From contig JBILCU010000021.1 of NCBI GenBank assembly GCA_044352985.1, positions 1 to 38,017 of the forward strand: 38,017 bases of DNA, given 5' to 3'. The notes beneath the pieces are model-generated. The model had not been told where the DNA came from, made no database searches, and saw only the letters and a list, made by a program, of their open reading frames with translations. This document shows, piece by piece, positions 26,341 to 34,799 of the stretch (position 1 is the stretch's first letter; each line of letters starts with the position of its first letter). The DNA comes from JADJDM01 sp044352985 (GTDB lineage: Bacteria; Bacteroidota; Bacteroidia; B-17B0; Aurantibacillaceae). The position numbers and the translations under genes are program-made.

Positions 26341-29300
26341 ATGACAAGTATACAACAGGAATTAGAAAAAAGAGTTTTAGTAATTGATGGTGCTATGGGC
26401 AGCATGATTCAGCAATACAAACTCACTGAAAAAGATTTCAGAGGCAAACGCTTTGCCGATTGGCCAAAAGATTTGCAAGGCAATAATGATTTATTATCCA
26501 TTACTCAACCGCATATCATTAAAACCATTCATAAAGAATACCTAAAAGCCGGAGCAGATATTATTGAAACAAACACCTTCAGCGGAACCAGCATTGCAAT
26601 GGCTGATTACGATATGCAGGAATTAGTTTATGAACTAAATTATGAATCTGCAAAGGTAGCGCGACAAGCTATTGAAGAATTTAAAACTGAATTCCCTGAA
26701 TTTGCAAACGTTTCTAAATTTGTTGCAGGAGCCATTGGGCCAACTAACCGAACACTCTCCTTATCACCAAATGTTAATGATCCAGGTTTTAGAGCAATTA
26801 CATTTGATGAATTGGTTGAGGCCTATACCGAACAAGTTCGTGGCTTAATTAATGGCGGAGCAGATTTATTGTTGATTGAAACGGTGTTTGACACACTGAA
26901 TGCAAAAGCTGCTTTGTATGCCATTCAAAACTACTGCGAAACAATAAATAAAAAATTTCCGGTGATGGTTTCAGGAACCATTACAGATGCAAGTGGCAGA
27001 ACATTATCTGGACAAACTACCGAAGCATTTTTAAATTCTATTTCGCATGTAGATTTATTGAGTGTTGGTTTGAATTGTGCATTAGGCGCAAAAGATATGC
27101 GACCTTATTTAGAAGAACTTTCCAATAAAGCACCATTTTATGTAAGTGCTTATCCAAACGCGGGTTTACCCAATCAGTTTGGAGAATACGACCAAGATGC
27201 TCATGAGATGGGACATCAGGTTGAAGACTTTTTAAAAGCTGGATTCTTAAATATTGTTGGAGGATGTTGCGGAACAACGCCTTCGCACATTCAGCGCATT
27301 GCTGAAATTGCTAAAGATGCAAAGCCGCGCAAAAAACCTCAACCAGATACCTTAATGCATCTAAGCGGTTTAGAACCTTTTACACTAACACCTGAAAGTA
27401 ATTTTTTAAATGTTGGTGAACGAACAAATGTTACCGGTTCTAAAAAATTCTTACGTCTTATTAAAGAAGAAAATTACGAAGAAGCTTTATCCATAGCTCG
27501 AGAACAAGTTGAAGGCGGGGCACAAGTAATTGATGTCAACATGGACGAAGGCATGTTGGATAGTGAGCAAGCCATGACTACATTTCTAAATTTAATTGCT
27601 TCCGAACCAGATATATCAAGAGTTCCAATCATGATTGATTCCAGTAAATGGAGTGTGATTGAAGCAGGATTAAAATGTGTTCAAGGAAAAGCGATAGTTA
27701 ATTCTATTTCATTAAAAGAAGGTGAAGAAAAATTCATTGAACAGGCACAAAAAATAAAACAATATGGCGCTGCCGTTATTATCATGGCTTTTGATGAAGT
27801 TGGTCAGGCCGATACCTTGCAACGCAGAATAGATATTTGTAAACGAGCTTACGAGGTATTAGTGAACAAAGTGCATTTTCCAGCACAAGATATCATTTTC
27901 GATCCGAATATTTTCCCTGTTGCAACTGGCATGGAAGAACACAAACGCAATGCGCTGGATTTTTTCCTAGCCACCAAATGGATCAAAGAAAATTTACCAC
28001 ATGCAAAAGTAAGTGGAGGGGTTAGTAACGTATCCTTTTCTTTTAGAGGAAATGACCATGTACGTGAAGCAATACATTCAGCATTTTTATTTCATGCCAT
28101 CAAACACGGAATGGACATGGGAATTGTAAATCCTTCGCAATTGGTAGTTTATGACGAAATAGATAAAACCTTGTTGGAGTTGGTAGAAGATGTTTTACTA
28201 AACAGAAGAGATGACTCCACAGAACGTTTGGTAGATCATGCTGAAAAACTAAAAGGCATTACCAAAGAGAAATCAGAGAAAGATGAAGCGTGGCGTAAAG
28301 CTACCGTTGAAGAAAGACTAAGTCATGCCTTGGTGAAAGGAATTGTAGAATACATTGATGCAGATACAGAAGAAGCGCGACAAAAATTAGGAAAACCCTT
28401 ACATGTGATTGAAGGTCCGCTAATGGCTGGGATGAACATTGTAGGTGATTTGTTTGGCAGCGGAAAAATGTTTTTGCCACAAGTGGTAAAAAGTGCCCGC
28501 GTTATGAAAAAAGCCGTTGCTTATTTAGAACCATACCTACTAGCAGAAAAAGATGGGCAAACAAGTGGTTCGCGAGGCGCAGGAAAAATTTTGTTAGCAA
28601 CCGTTAAAGGTGATGTGCATGATATCGGAAAAAACATTGTAGGTGTTGTATTAGCTTGTAATAATTATGAAATCATTGATTTAGGCGTTATGGTTTCATG
28701 CGATAAAATTTTGGAGGAAGCCAAAAAACACCAGGTTGATATAATTGGTTTAAGTGGATTAATTACTCCATCATTAGATGAAATGGTGCATGTTGCTAAA
28801 GAAATGGAACGTTTAGGATTTAAAACTCCATTGTTGATTGGCGGAGCAACAACTTCTAAAGTGCATACAGCAGTTAAGATTGCTCAAAATTATTCAGGGC
28901 CTGTAGTACATGTAAATGATGCCAGTAAATCTGTGCCGGTTGCAAGCAGTTTAATTTCTAAGGAATTGAGGGAATCATTTTTAAGTGATTTATTAAAAGA
29001 TTACGATCGTGTTCGCGAACAAAATAAAAATGCGCAATCGCAGAATAAAATGATACCGCTTGAAGATGCGCGTAAAAATAAATTTCCGATAGATTGGAAT
29101 AAAACTGAAATTGTAAAACCAAACTTTATTGGCAATAAAGTTTTTGATGATTATGATTTAAAAGAAATTGCCGAATACATTGACTGGACACCATTTTTCC
29201 ATAGCTGGGAAATGAAAGGTTCGTATCCGAAAATTTTAAATGATTCGGAACGTGGAGCAGAAGCAACAAAGTTATTCAATGAAGCGCAAAACATGCTTCA

Positions 29301-30132
29301 GAAAATCATTGCTGAAAAATGGTTAACTGCTAAAGCAGTCATTGGAATTTATCCTGCTAATTCGGTGAATAATGATGATATCGAAATTTATTCATCTGAC
29401 TTCGACTCCGCTCAGTCAACAACTAAAATTGCGTCATTTCATTCATTACGTCAGCAAACTAAAAAGCCTGCAGGGCAATACAATGTGGCATTGGCTGATT
29501 TTGTGAAACCCAAGGATTATCCTAATGGTGTATCACTTCTCGACTCCGCTCGAAGTGACACTAAAGATGGATTGACTGACTTGTCATTTCGAGCGGAGTC
29601 GAGAAATGAATTCAGTTCAACAGACTACCTCGGTGCATTCGCATTAACCACCGGAATAGGGATTGATGAACACGTTGCTCGTTTCGAAGCAGATCACGAT
29701 GACTATAGCGCTATCATGCTGAAAGCATTGGCTGATCGATTAGCAGAAGCCTTTGCCGAATTGATGCATAAAAAAGTTCGTAAAGAAATTTGGGGTTATG
29801 CCAAAGACGAAAACTTTAAAAACGAAGAATTAATAAAAGAAGAATATGCAGGTATTCGTCCGGCACCAGGCTATCCCGCTCAACCAGATCATACAGAGAA
29901 AAACACGATTTGGAAGTTGTTGGATGTAGAAATAAACACGGGTATTGTGCTAACAGAAAGTTTAGCGATGGTACCTACAGCAGCAGTGTGCGGTTTGTAT
30001 TTCTCACATCCTGATGCTCATTATTTTGGTTTAGGAAAAATCAATCAGGAACAAGTTGCAGATTATGCAAAACGCAAAGGTATGATGCAAGAAGAAGCTG
30101 AAAAATGGTTGGGACCAGTTTTGGGATATTAA
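26341..30132 (+). CDS. metH: Cobalamin-dependent methionine synthase MetH
   Basis: A 1263-residue cytoplasmic enzyme that transfers a methyl group from methyl-tetrahydrofolate through cobalamin to homocysteine. Domains run in order. The homocysteine-binding domain (about 1-330) has ETNTFSGTSIAMADY and zinc cysteines in GLNCALG and GGCCGTTPSHI. The pterin-binding domain (about 345-625) has NVGERTNVTGS. The B12-binding domain (about 640-890) has GDVHDIGKNIVGVVL, the DxHxxG motif for the cobalt-ligating His. The activation domain follows (about 900-1263; ADRLAEAFAE, GIRPAPGYPA). The start is the ATG at 26341. About 40 extra residues lie in the activation domain between FVKPK and DYLGAFALTTG, made from an in-frame palindromic repeat, yet the gene is intact. 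A SAM-I riboswitch controls it. Confidence 0.96.
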   Translation: MTSIQQELEKRVLVIDGAMGSMIQQYKLTEKDFRGKRFADWPKDLQGNNDLLSITQPHIIKTIHKEYLKAGADIIETNTFSGTSIAMADYDMQELVYELNYESAKVARQAIEEFKTEFPEFANVSKFVAGAIGPTNRTLSLSPNVNDPGFRAITFDELVEAYTEQVRGLINGGADLLLIETVFDTLNAKAALYAIQNYCETINKKFPVMVSGTITDASGRTLSGQTTEAFLNSISHVDLLSVGLNCALGAKDMRPYLEELSNKAPFYVSAYPNAGLPNQFGEYDQDAHEMGHQVEDFLKAGFLNIVGGCCGTTPSHIQRIAEIAKDAKPRKKPQPDTLMHLSGLEPFTLTPESNFLNVGERTNVTGSKKFLRLIKEENYEEALSIAREQVEGGAQVIDVNMDEGMLDSEQAMTTFLNLIASEPDISRVPIMIDSSKWSVIEAGLKCVQGKAIVNSISLKEGEEKFIEQAQKIKQYGAAVIIMAFDEVGQADTLQRRIDICKRAYEVLVNKVHFPAQDIIFDPNIFPVATGMEEHKRNALDFFLATKWIKENLPHAKVSGGVSNVSFSFRGNDHVREAIHSAFLFHAIKHGMDMGIVNPSQLVVYDEIDKTLLELVEDVLLNRRDDSTERLVDHAEKLKGITKEKSEKDEAWRKATVEERLSHALVKGIVEYIDADTEEARQKLGKPLHVIEGPLMAGMNIVGDLFGSGKMFLPQVVKSARVMKKAVAYLEPYLLAEKDGQTSGSRGAGKILLATVKGDVHDIGKNIVGVVLACNNYEIIDLGVMVSCDKILEEAKKHQVDIIGLSGLITPSLDEMVHVAKEMERLGFKTPLLIGGATTSKVHTAVKIAQNYSGPVVHVNDASKSVPVASSLISKELRESFLSDLLKDYDRVREQNKNAQSQNKMIPLEDARKNKFPIDWNKTEIVKPNFIGNKVFDDYDLKEIAEYIDWTPFFHSWEMKGSYPKILNDSERGAEATKLFNEAQNMLQKIIAEKWLTAKAVIGIYPANSVNNDDIEIYSSDFDSAQSTTKIASFHSLRQQTKKPAGQYNVALADFVKPKDYPNGVSLLDSARSDTKDGLTDLSFRAESRNEFSSTDYLGAFALTTGIGIDEHVARFEADHDDYSAIMLKALADRLAEAFAELMHKKVRKEIWGYAKDENFKNEELIKEEYAGIRPAPGYPAQPDHTEKNTIWKLLDVEINTGIVLTESLAMVPTAAVCGLYFSHPDAHYFGLGKINQEQVADYAKRKGMMQEEAEKWLGPVLGY
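29397..29418. repeat. Short palindromic repeat fragment in metH
   Basis: tgact and agtca flank tcgactccgctc, a core shared with the elements at 29535 and in the right-end array. It is translated as SSDFDSAQS, where related MetH proteins have a shorter loop. Confidence 0.6.
29535..29607. repeat. Palindromic repeat element inside metH, two 26-bp arms
   Basis: Left arm 29535-29560 and right arm 29582-29607 are inverted copies matching at all but two positions. Both hold cgactccgctcga-type cores, with a 21-base spacer. It is in frame and translated as VSLLDSARSD to LSFRAESRNE, inserted between two conserved parts of the activation domain. The same arms form the tandem array at 37651. Confidence 0.9.
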
Positions 30133-30175
30133 ATAATTATACTAATATTAGTGGGTTAATTCAGCTGATACTATA

Positions 30176-31342
30176 ATGAATTCAAAACCAATTACTTTCG
30201 AACAAATAAGTAGTGTTATTTCTTTAGTAGTTGGTTTTTTATATATCCTGCAAATTGTATTCATCAAAAAAAATAACAAAGCCGCTAACAGGTATTTCTT
30301 TCTTTATCTGTTAAATTTAAACTTTATCATTTTATTTTTCTTTTTATTAGATATTGGGTTAAGCAATTACTTAAAATATTTAGTCCCATTAATTACCTCA
30401 TCCATTTTACTCATTTCTCCATTGCTATGGATTTACATTAATGGTTTAGTTTATCCTAATAATAAAGAAAAAAAAATAAAACATTTAATGCCTTCAATTA
30501 GTATTGGTGTTGTATTGACCTTATTAGAAGCAAGCATTTATATATCTAATTCAAAAGCATATAGAGAAATTGTTTTGCTGATTATGACTTATATTACGGT
30601 TGGTTCTATTTCGTGTTTATTTATTATTCAATGTAACTATTATACTTATCTTTCTATTAATCTTTATAAAAAACATCAAATTAATGTAGCTAATTTATTT
30701 TCATATTCTGAAAACATTGACTTGAAATGGATACGCGTTTTATTAACTGGCTTTATCATTTTTATCATCAGTATGGTTTTAGTAAACTTGATGGATGGAT
30801 TATTATCTGATATTTTATTTGATGTTTTAATGACGCTATATATAATTTACATTGGTATTAATGCACTTAATCAAAAAGAAATTTATCAAAATAATCCGAT
30901 TAAGATAAATGACGAAAATGGAAGTAAATCCATAAGTACTATAAATGAAATTAATGAAGAAGATAATGTAAAAAATGCTTTAGTAATTGAAGAGAATCAA
31001 CCTGAATTATTTTTACAATTAAAAACAGCTTTACTAAAGAAAATAATTGAAGAAAAAGTATTCAGAGATCAAGATTTAAGCATTTATAAATTATCTAAAG
31101 AATTAAATACAAACAGTAAGTATTTGTCTACCATAATAAACAAAGAATTCAAAAAAAACTTCGTTAATTTCATAAATGAATTTAGAATAGAAGAAGCAAA
31201 AATAAATTTAAAATCAGAACAGTTTAAGAACTACACTATAGAAGCTCACGGACAACATGTAGGTTTTAAATCAAAATCTTCGTTTAATATCGCCTTTAAA
31301 AAATTTACAGGTAAAACACCTAGCGAGTTTTTAAAAAACTAG
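30176..31342 (+). CDS. Membrane-anchored AraC-family transcriptional regulator
   Basis: A 388-residue protein. The N-terminal part (about 1-230) has six or seven hydrophobic helices (VISLVVGFLYILQIVFI, FFLYLLNLNFIILFFFLLD, WIRVLLTGFIIFIISMVLV). A hydrophilic linker (about 235-275) follows. The C-terminal AraC-type double helix-turn-helix DNA-binding domain (about 285-388) has LSIYKLSKELNTNSKYLSTI and GFKSKSSFNIAFKKFTGKTP. Such membrane-anchored AraC-type proteins probably sense an envelope or membrane signal. The target is unknown. It lies 43 bp after metH and converges with the T9SS gene at 31346. Confidence 0.88.
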   Translation: MNSKPITFEQISSVISLVVGFLYILQIVFIKKNNKAANRYFFLYLLNLNFIILFFFLLDIGLSNYLKYLVPLITSSILLISPLLWIYINGLVYPNNKEKKIKHLMPSISIGVVLTLLEASIYISNSKAYREIVLLIMTYITVGSISCLFIIQCNYYTYLSINLYKKHQINVANLFSYSENIDLKWIRVLLTGFIIFIISMVLVNLMDGLLSDILFDVLMTLYIIYIGINALNQKEIYQNNPIKINDENGSKSISTINEINEEDNVKNALVIEENQPELFLQLKTALLKKIIEEKVFRDQDLSIYKLSKELNTNSKYLSTIINKEFKKNFVNFINEFRIEEAKINLKSEQFKNYTIEAHGQHVGFKSKSSFNIAFKKFTGKTPSEFLKN

Positions 31343-31345
31343 TTA

Positions 31346-32800
31346 TTATTTATTAATGATAATTTTCTTCAAAATAGTGCTTTCAGCAGTGTTAATTTGA
31401 AGATAATAGATTCCCGAATTAAGCAATGACAAATCAATTGTTGATGAGAGAAAATTTAACTCCGAGAATACCATTTTTCCAAGCACATCAACAACAATTA
31501 TCTGATTAATATGCTCATTAGCTATACCCTTAATTTCAAACACACCATTGGTTGATGGATTAGGAAATATTTCTAATTGATTTAGTAAAGAATTATCAAT
31601 ATTAACAATATAAGAATAAGCAAAAACCCCATTATAATCAATTTGTTTTAATCGGTAATAACTTGTAGTAGATTTACTTTCTGTGTCGTCAATAAAAGTA
31701 TAAGTGGTTTTATCATTTCTGTTACCTGCTCCTTTAATTCGACCAATACTATAAAAATTTAATGCATCATCTGATTTTTCAATTTCAAAAAAATCATTAT
31801 TAAATTCAGAAGCTGTTTCCCAAAGTAATTGTGTTGAACTTGCGTTTTGTTTTTTTGTATTGAAACTAAGTAATTCAACCGGCAATACTACTCCTGAAAC
31901 TGGACGAAAAGCATAAGAACATAAATCACCGGCATAACCATCAGTTCTAATGTAATAAGATGCGCCTACTGTTAATCCTGAAAAAGACCATCTGCCTGTA
32001 CTATTATTTGAAGCATAATTAACACAGCTTCCCGATATTAATGTAGAGGAACTACATGAACCACTAAATACGGATAACTGTACACCATAATTCATAGAGC
32101 AATTACTTACCTCATAATCAATTTCCACTGAACTTGAACTTGCAATAAACCTCATCCAAGAATCATTATCAATGCTAATTCCGCATACAGAAGGACTTGA
32201 TGCAGATGCAGTATAGGAACATCGGGTAGAGCCATTAAAATTTCGGGTTAAATTAATCACGGATGCCGTTGAACATTCGTCGGTAGGAATGGTTAAAGAG
32301 CTTTCAACAATAAAACTTGATACAGTAAATTTTAAATATTTTGGCCCGTATTGTTTACCAACACCAATGTAATAAGTAGTATTAGCAGTCAAATTTTGTA
32401 CACAAACACCAGCAACATCATCAAAACGGTAAGTAGAAGCCCTGCATGAACTCAATGTTCCACCTGAGCAACCTGTCCAAACACCAATCGCATGTTCACC
32501 ATCAACAGCATCATTATAATTAATTGTAAAATAAAATGCCCCGCCAGAACTACTAGGCGTTGTATAGGAAAACATATAAACATCAGAAGCTGTAAATGCA
32601 GAATTTGATGCAGAACCACAAGTTGCATCAGCAGAACTTACCCAATCCTGAGCACCATTATTTCCTGGAGTAATTATTAATCCAGACGAATAACCATTTG
32701 AAATTGGCACTGCTGTAGAACATGAGTATTGTGCATTTAAAATTAAGTGATGAGAAAACAAGCAGATAAAAACAAGGAATATAGTCGAGTACTTTTTCAT
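31346..32800 (-). CDS. Secreted protein with type A T9SS sorting domain
   Basis: A 484-residue exported protein. A signal peptide (about 1-23) is followed by two similar beta-rich units with pairs of cysteines (about 25-165 and 170-300), reminiscent of pre-peptidase C-terminal-like folds. A further beta domain (about 305-400) has LPVELLSFNTKKQ, WETASEFNNDFFEIEKS and YYRLKQIDYNG. The T9SS type A signal lies at the end: LEIFPNPSTNGVFEIKG, VVDVLGKMVF, LLNSGIYYLQI and KKIIINK. It is probably surface-attached or released. The function beyond that is unknown. It follows the small secreted protein gene by 7 bp. Confidence 0.85.
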   Translation of the reverse strand: MKKYSTIFLVFICLFSHHLILNAQYSCSTAVPISNGYSSGLIITPGNNGAQDWVSSADATCGSASNSAFTASDVYMFSYTTPSSSGGAFYFTINYNDAVDGEHAIGVWTGCSGGTLSSCRASTYRFDDVAGVCVQNLTANTTYYIGVGKQYGPKYLKFTVSSFIVESSLTIPTDECSTASVINLTRNFNGSTRCSYTASASSPSVCGISIDNDSWMRFIASSSSVEIDYEVSNCSMNYGVQLSVFSGSCSSSTLISGSCVNYASNNSTGRWSFSGLTVGASYYIRTDGYAGDLCSYAFRPVSGVVLPVELLSFNTKKQNASSTQLLWETASEFNNDFFEIEKSDDALNFYSIGRIKGAGNRNDKTTYTFIDDTESKSTTSYYRLKQIDYNGVFAYSYIVNIDNSLLNQLEIFPNPSTNGVFEIKGIANEHINQIIVVDVLGKMVFSELNFLSSTIDLSLLNSGIYYLQINTAESTILKKIIINK

Positions 32801-32807
32801 GAAAGAG

Positions 32808-33176
32808 TTAATTAATCAATTGATTTTCAATACTTGTAAAGTTTACGATTCTTGATTTTCTGAATTTCAAATCATTTAAAACAAGCTGATTTTGTTCCAA
32901 TGCAATTAGTTGATCCAATTTTGAAATTACCGAGTAATAGTGCTTACCATAAAGTACAGTTACTTCATTTTGCGCCTCATAATTTGCTTTACGCAACAAT
33001 AGTTGTTCGGTTAATTCAAAACCATATTTGTTACTTAAATAAACAATAAGCTCTGAAGGATTTGATTTTGTAACCTGATGTGTACAAACAGGTTCATTAA
33101 CCTGGTTTTGAGAAAAAACTTTAGGTGCAGAAAAAACAAAAATTGCACAAAAAGTAAAAAGTAAAGCAAATTTCAT
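32808..33176 (-). CDS. Small secreted protein of unknown function
   Basis: A 122-residue protein with signal peptide MKFALLFTFCAIFVFSAPK and a mature part that is mostly helical (NPSELIVYLSNKYGFELTEQ, YYSVISKLDQLIALEQNQ). One cysteine follows the signal peptide region (PVCTH), but it is not a lipobox. It is the first gene of a two-gene operon with the T9SS type A protein and has a good -7 element. No family is recognised. Confidence 0.7.
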   Translation of the reverse strand: MKFALLFTFCAIFVFSAPKVFSQNQVNEPVCTHQVTKSNPSELIVYLSNKYGFELTEQLLLRKANYEAQNEVTVLYGKHYYSVISKLDQLIALEQNQLVLNDLKFRKSRIVNFTSIENQLIN

Positions 33177-33191
33177 TTTCTAAATTTTCGG

Positions 33192-33222
33192 CAAAAGTAG
33201 AATCGCATTTACTTACTTTAAA
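33192..33222 (-). promoter_or_regulatory. Candidate promoter of the 32808-33176/31346-32800 operon
   Basis: TACTTTTG (33192-33199, - strand) fits the -7 consensus TAnnTTTG and is 15 bp upstream of the ATG. Exactly 19 bp further up, TTTA (33219-33222, - strand) matches three of four bases of the -33 TTTG. The spacing supports the call. Confidence 0.55.
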
Positions 33223-33422
33223 GAAATGCCCGAAGGGATTCGTGAATCAGGACAACAAGCAAAAACATTACGTTTTAATTCAGGAATTAATACGAATCAA
33301 AAAACGCAAAAAACTGATTATAAAATACTTAATAAAAAATTTTTATACGTATACAATTCGGGTATAATTCAAGAATAAGACTTAGATAGAGTCCACTTAA
33401 AAACTCTTTTTTCTAAATTTTG

Positions 33423-33452
33423 AACTTTCTTTTGATTAAGCAAAAGAAAGTT
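33423..33452. repeat. Perfect hairpin, 12-bp stem (copy C)
   Basis: aactttcttttg and caaaagaaagtt around a 6-base loop. Same plan as the hairpins at 6837, 33557 and 34063, but its own stem sequence. Confidence 0.75.
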
Positions 33453-33556
33453 GACAATGAAAAGTCAAGAACAAACTATTGCTACCGCTCATTGCTTTTT
33501 TAATAACGGTCAGCCATTCCACCTACCTGCTCTTTTAGTATTAATTTTTTTATATC

Positions 33557-33588
33557 TTACTTTTTCTGACTTGATTCAGAAAAAGTAA
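33557..33588. repeat. Perfect hairpin, 13-bp stem (copy B)
   Basis: ttactttttctga and tcagaaaaagtaa around cttgat, followed by caaaaagagatc and then by the shared body at 33601, just as copy A is followed by its body at 6876. Confidence 0.8.
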
Positions 33589-33600
33589 CAAAAAGAGATC

Positions 33601-33815
33601 AAGAAATTGCCAAGGCAATATTTCAAATGGAGCTATTTATTTTTTTAAGTTGCCATATGTTATACGCTATGTATCTTATTTGTTTTTGTGCTCTACGGCA
33701 CATAGCTATTTCAAAAACTAAAGCTTTTGAAATACCATTCAATAAAAGCTAAACCGCCTCCAAGGCTTCAGCGGTTCTTAACGCTTTTATTTCATTTTGC
33801 TGCGCCAATTTCATT
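33601..33815. repeat. Dispersed non-coding repeat, copy B
   Basis: Starts aagaaattgccaaggcaat as in copy A. The conserved 3' part runs from 33745 (aaaagctaaacc, cctccaaggcttc, cttaacgctttta, gctgcgccaatttcatt). In between, about 125 bases have no match in copy A. The inner stem aaccgc/gcggtt has a different sequence from that of copy A (aaacacc/ggcgttt) but pairs in the same place. Confidence 0.8.
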
Positions 33816-33942
33816 ATCAACTTTAAACATGTGAATCAATTTTATAAAAATAAGTAAATCGTAAATGTTAAAGTTGTCAATTTAAATTGACGTTTGTTCA
33901 TATCTTACGCACGGTTAAAACTAAAAATTCGACCTAGCGTTG

Positions 33943-34039
33943 TTGATTGCAGGTCCCACTTTTTTTCGCTTCGCGTAGATTTTTGCGCAGCGAAGCCTTG
34001 CAAAAATCAGTGAACGAAAAAACTAGTGGAAGCAATCAA
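33943..34039. repeat. Long nested palindrome
   Basis: Outer arms ttgattgc (33943-33950) and gcaatcaa (34032-34039); middle arms cactttttttcg and cgaaaaaactagtg (imperfect); inner arms gatttttgc (33978-33986) and gcaaaaatc (34000-34008). A competing pair gcttcgc/gcgaagc lies inside. Confidence 0.75.
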
Positions 34040-34062
34040 TAATGCAGTCGAGAGTTTTTTTG

Positions 34063-34091
34063 GTTCTTTTTTTGACGGCCAAAAAAAGAAC
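34063..34091. repeat. Perfect hairpin, 12-bp stem (copy D)
   Basis: gttctttttttg and caaaaaaagaac around acggc. Same plan as the hairpins at 6837, 33423 and 33557. Confidence 0.75.
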
Positions 34092-34199
34092 ATTATAGCT
34101 TAATAATGTAAAGGTTTTTAATGATTTAAGGAAAATGCCTTGCTTTAATTTTTTGAGAAATGCTCTAAAACGCTCTATTAGTAATTATTTATTAATCTT

Positions 34200-34304
34200 G
34201 AGCAGACCCTAGATAGAGTACGAATTGTTAAAAATTTAGATAAGTTAACTGATGAAGAAATTTTGACAGTTAAAAATGTTATGCACGAAAACTATATAGC
34301 ATAA
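34200..34304 (+). pseudogene. Possible remnant of a protein C-terminus
   Basis: 34 codons before a stop read EQTLDRVRIVKNLDKL and then TDEEILTVKNVMHENYIA, a hydrophilic helical string that looks like a real protein end. No start or upstream partner is visible, and nearby stops close the frame. It may be the tail of a lost gene beside the XRE regulator; chance is not excluded. Confidence 0.3.
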
Positions 34305-34327
34305 GTTGAAGTTGCCCTTTGTAACAG

Positions 34328-34705
34328 CTACCTCTTCGCGTATTTTTTTGGCTTTTTAGATTCGGGATTATTCTCTGAACGGAATTGATGAAATTCGTGA
34401 ATTAAGGATTTTAATAGTTGAACAATTTCTTTTAAATCCTGTCGGGTTGCAAAACCATAATCCATAGAATGATCAGATACCCCAGATTTTTCTTCAATTG
34501 GAATTAAGTTTACCAAATCTACATTTAAAATCTCTGCAATTTTTAAAAGAGTTTGCAAATTATTGGTTCCTTCGCGTTCAATCTTTGAGTAAGAAGTATC
34601 TAAAATTCCGATTTCATCTGCCATGAATTTTACATTCAGATTTTTTCTAACTCTTAAGTTACGTATACGTTTACCCAATTCTTTATTCACAAAGTAAATT
34701 TTCAT
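34328..34705 (-). CDS. XRE-family transcriptional regulator
   Basis: A 125-residue cytoplasmic DNA-binding protein. The helix-turn-helix (about 9-65) shows LGKRIRNLRVRKNLNVKFMA, IGILDTSYSKIEREGTNNL and LLKIAEILNVDLVNLI. A C-terminal helical tail (SLIHEFHQFRSENN) ends in a basic KKPKKYAKR. The start at 34705 is chosen because a farther upstream ATG would overlap the divergent lipoprotein gene and add a hydrophobic stretch unsuited to this family. It is divergent from the lipoprotein at 34800 with about 94 bp between, so it may control that promoter. Confidence 0.85.
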   Translation of the reverse strand: MKIYFVNKELGKRIRNLRVRKNLNVKFMADEIGILDTSYSKIEREGTNNLQTLLKIAEILNVDLVNLIPIEEKSGVSDHSMDYGFATRQDLKEIVQLLKSLIHEFHQFRSENNPESKKPKKYAKR

Positions 34706-34742
34706 TGTTATTGGCTTAATGACTAATTTTATTATGATTTTA

Positions 34743-34773
34743 TTTGTCATATTAAAATTGTTTTCTAGTTTTG
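34743..34773 (+). promoter_or_regulatory. Bacteroidota-type promoter for the lipoprotein gene
   Basis: -33 TTTG (34743-34746), a 19-bp spacer and -7 TAGTTTTG (34766-34773): an exact match to the Bacteroidota consensus. The start of transcription would be about 34779, leaving a leader of about 20 bases before the ATG at 34800. Confidence 0.75.
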
Positions 34774-34799
34774 TGATAAACTTTAAAACAAAAACCATT

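Larger units (their letters stand above)
33177..34327. other. 1.15-kb gene-free repeat mosaic
   Basis: No convincing gene. It contains three perfect hairpins (33423, 33557, 34063), a second copy of the dispersed repeat (33601-33815), a nested palindrome (33943-34039), and a protein-like fragment (34200-34304). The rest is AT-rich sequence without recognisable features. Confidence 0.7.

Noticed and set aside
26341..30132. metH as a pseudogene broken by the repeat
   Set aside because: The insertion keeps the frame, and all domains and key motifs downstream are intact.
33226..33378. A 50-codon + strand frame starting at an ATG (MPEGIRESGQQAKTLRF)
   Set aside because: No family, no clear promoter, and it overlaps the promoter region of the divergent operon. 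Chance is likely in AT-rich DNA, though I cannot exclude a real small protein.
33177..34327. A tRNA, rRNA or transposase gene in the large gap
   Set aside because: No cloverleaf-like sequence, rRNA signature or transposase motif could be seen on either strand.
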